A DNA stretch of 24,214 bases from Bacteroidota bacterium (lineage in GTDB: Bacteria; Bacteroidota; Bacteroidia; Bacteroidales; Bacteroidaceae), in assembly GCA_023415545.1 (NCBI GenBank), contig JAEZKJ010000023.1:1-24214 (forward strand), read 5' to 3'. Below are positions 23,625 to 24,214 of this stretch, in pieces. A program made the translations under genes and the position numbers. Positions within the stretch are counted from its first letter, which is position 1. The number at the start of each line of letters is the position of its first letter. The notes beneath the pieces were generated by a model, which was not told where the DNA came from, ran no database searches, and saw only the letters and a program-made list of their open reading frames with translations.

Positions 23625-23661
23625 CAGAAACAATATAAATGAATTATATAAATTTAGCGTC

Positions 23662-24214
23662 ATGATATATTCCAATAATGTCAAGAAAATAGCAGCTATA
23701 CATGACCTTTCGGGTATAGGAAGAGTATCATTGACAGTTGTAATACCGATATTATCATCTATGGGATTTCAGGTATGTCCACTACCAACTGCAGTGCTAT
23801 CAAGTCATACACAATACCCACAATTCTCTTTTCATGACCTGACCGATGAGATGCCAATTATTATTGACCAATGGAAAAAGTTAGGTGCTAGCTTTGATGC
23901 TATTTATACTGGATATCTTGGTTCTCCACGACAGATACATATTGTTTCCGACTTTATCGATGACTTTAGAAAGAAGGATACATTAGTTATGATTGACCCT
24001 GTTCTGGGTGATAACGGAAAACTCTATACAAACTTCGACAATAATATGATTTTGGAGATGCGTAAGCTTATTGGGAAAGCTGACGTTATTACTCCTAATC
24101 TCACTGAACTATTTTATCTTTTAGATAAACCATATAAAACAAACAATAGTGATGAAGAGCTTAAAGAGTATCTTTATCAACTCTCTGAAAAAGGGCCTGA
24201 AATAGTAATCATAA
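23662..24214 (+). CDS. Pyridoxal/pyridoxamine kinase (PfkB/ribokinase-like), 3' end cut by window
   Basis: An ATG at 23662 opens a frame of 184 codons running to the right edge. It starts MIYSNNVKKIAAIHDLSGIGRVSLTVVIPILSSMGFQVCPLPTAVLSSHTQ, which matches the N-terminal region of PdxY/PdxK-type kinases that phosphorylate vitamin B6 vitamers. FDAIYTGYLGSPRQ, VMIDPVLGDNGKLY and DVITPNLTELFYLL are the usual substrate and Mg-ATP contact regions. The glycine-rich anion hole with the catalytic Asp should lie beyond the edge. It is 37 bp after murI on the same strand and may be co-transcribed. Confidence 0.88.
   Translation, partial: MIYSNNVKKIAAIHDLSGIGRVSLTVVIPILSSMGFQVCPLPTAVLSSHTQYPQFSFHDLTDEMPIIIDQWKKLGASFDAIYTGYLGSPRQIHIVSDFIDDFRKKDTLVMIDPVLGDNGKLYTNFDNNMILEMRKLIGKADVITPNLTELFYLLDKPYKTNNSDEELKEYLYQLSEKGPEIVII

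Overview
The window is a chromosomal segment from a low-GC member of the Bacteroidales, most likely near Bacteroides. Three things point there. The gene set and order are typical: DUF6242–uppS–bamA–ompH–ompH–murI, and pyrE–SRPBCC–argH. All three sulfatases are serine-type and secreted. Promoters fit the Bacteroidetes -7 box TAnnTTTG, and leaders are A-rich rather than strongly Shine-Dalgarno.

Left third (1-8111, minus strand) is an accessory carbohydrate region. A five-gene operon starts with a lipoprotein aldose 1-epimerase and continues with two S1 sulfatases, a GH43 enzyme and a lipoprotein Asp-box beta-propeller resembling GH93; the last runs off the left edge. A third sulfatase lies upstream as its own unit, separated by a degenerate 15-17 bp minisatellite. 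The enzymes suggest attack on a sulfated arabinose- or galactose-containing glycan. No SusC/SusD pair, regulator or sulfatase-maturing enzyme is visible. The substrate is inference.

Middle (8112-9879): a 630 bp divergent intergenic region carries a cluster of palindromic TGTGAAACAG repeats, then a corA-type Mg2+ transporter gene. The corA gene has a recognisable promoter, a possible 13-codon leader peptide (MDDPLPRTYYIIN) and a perfect 10 bp leader hairpin. A terminator and a tRNA-Gly(GCC)–tRNA-Leu(UAA) pair on the minus strand follow.

Right half (10005-24214) is core housekeeping. On the minus strand are pyrE, an SRPBCC protein, argH and a YghZ-like aldo/keto reductase, then prmC–recX–comF. 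On the plus strand ribD is divergent from prmC. After it comes the envelope cluster: a DUF6242 lipoprotein, uppS (undecaprenyl diphosphate synthase), bamA and two Skp/OmpH-type periplasmic chaperones, followed by a strong terminator, murI (glutamate racemase) and the start of a pyridoxal/pyridoxamine kinase gene cut by the right edge.

The main points for a second look are the corA leader, which parallels the acidic/proline leader peptides of Mg2+ transporter genes; the two intergenic repeat systems; the sulfatase/arabinan-like operon; and terminator-like hairpins sitting inside apparent operons (pyrE–SRPBCC and ompH–murI). I saw no CRISPR array, insertion sequence, phage gene or obvious new defence system.
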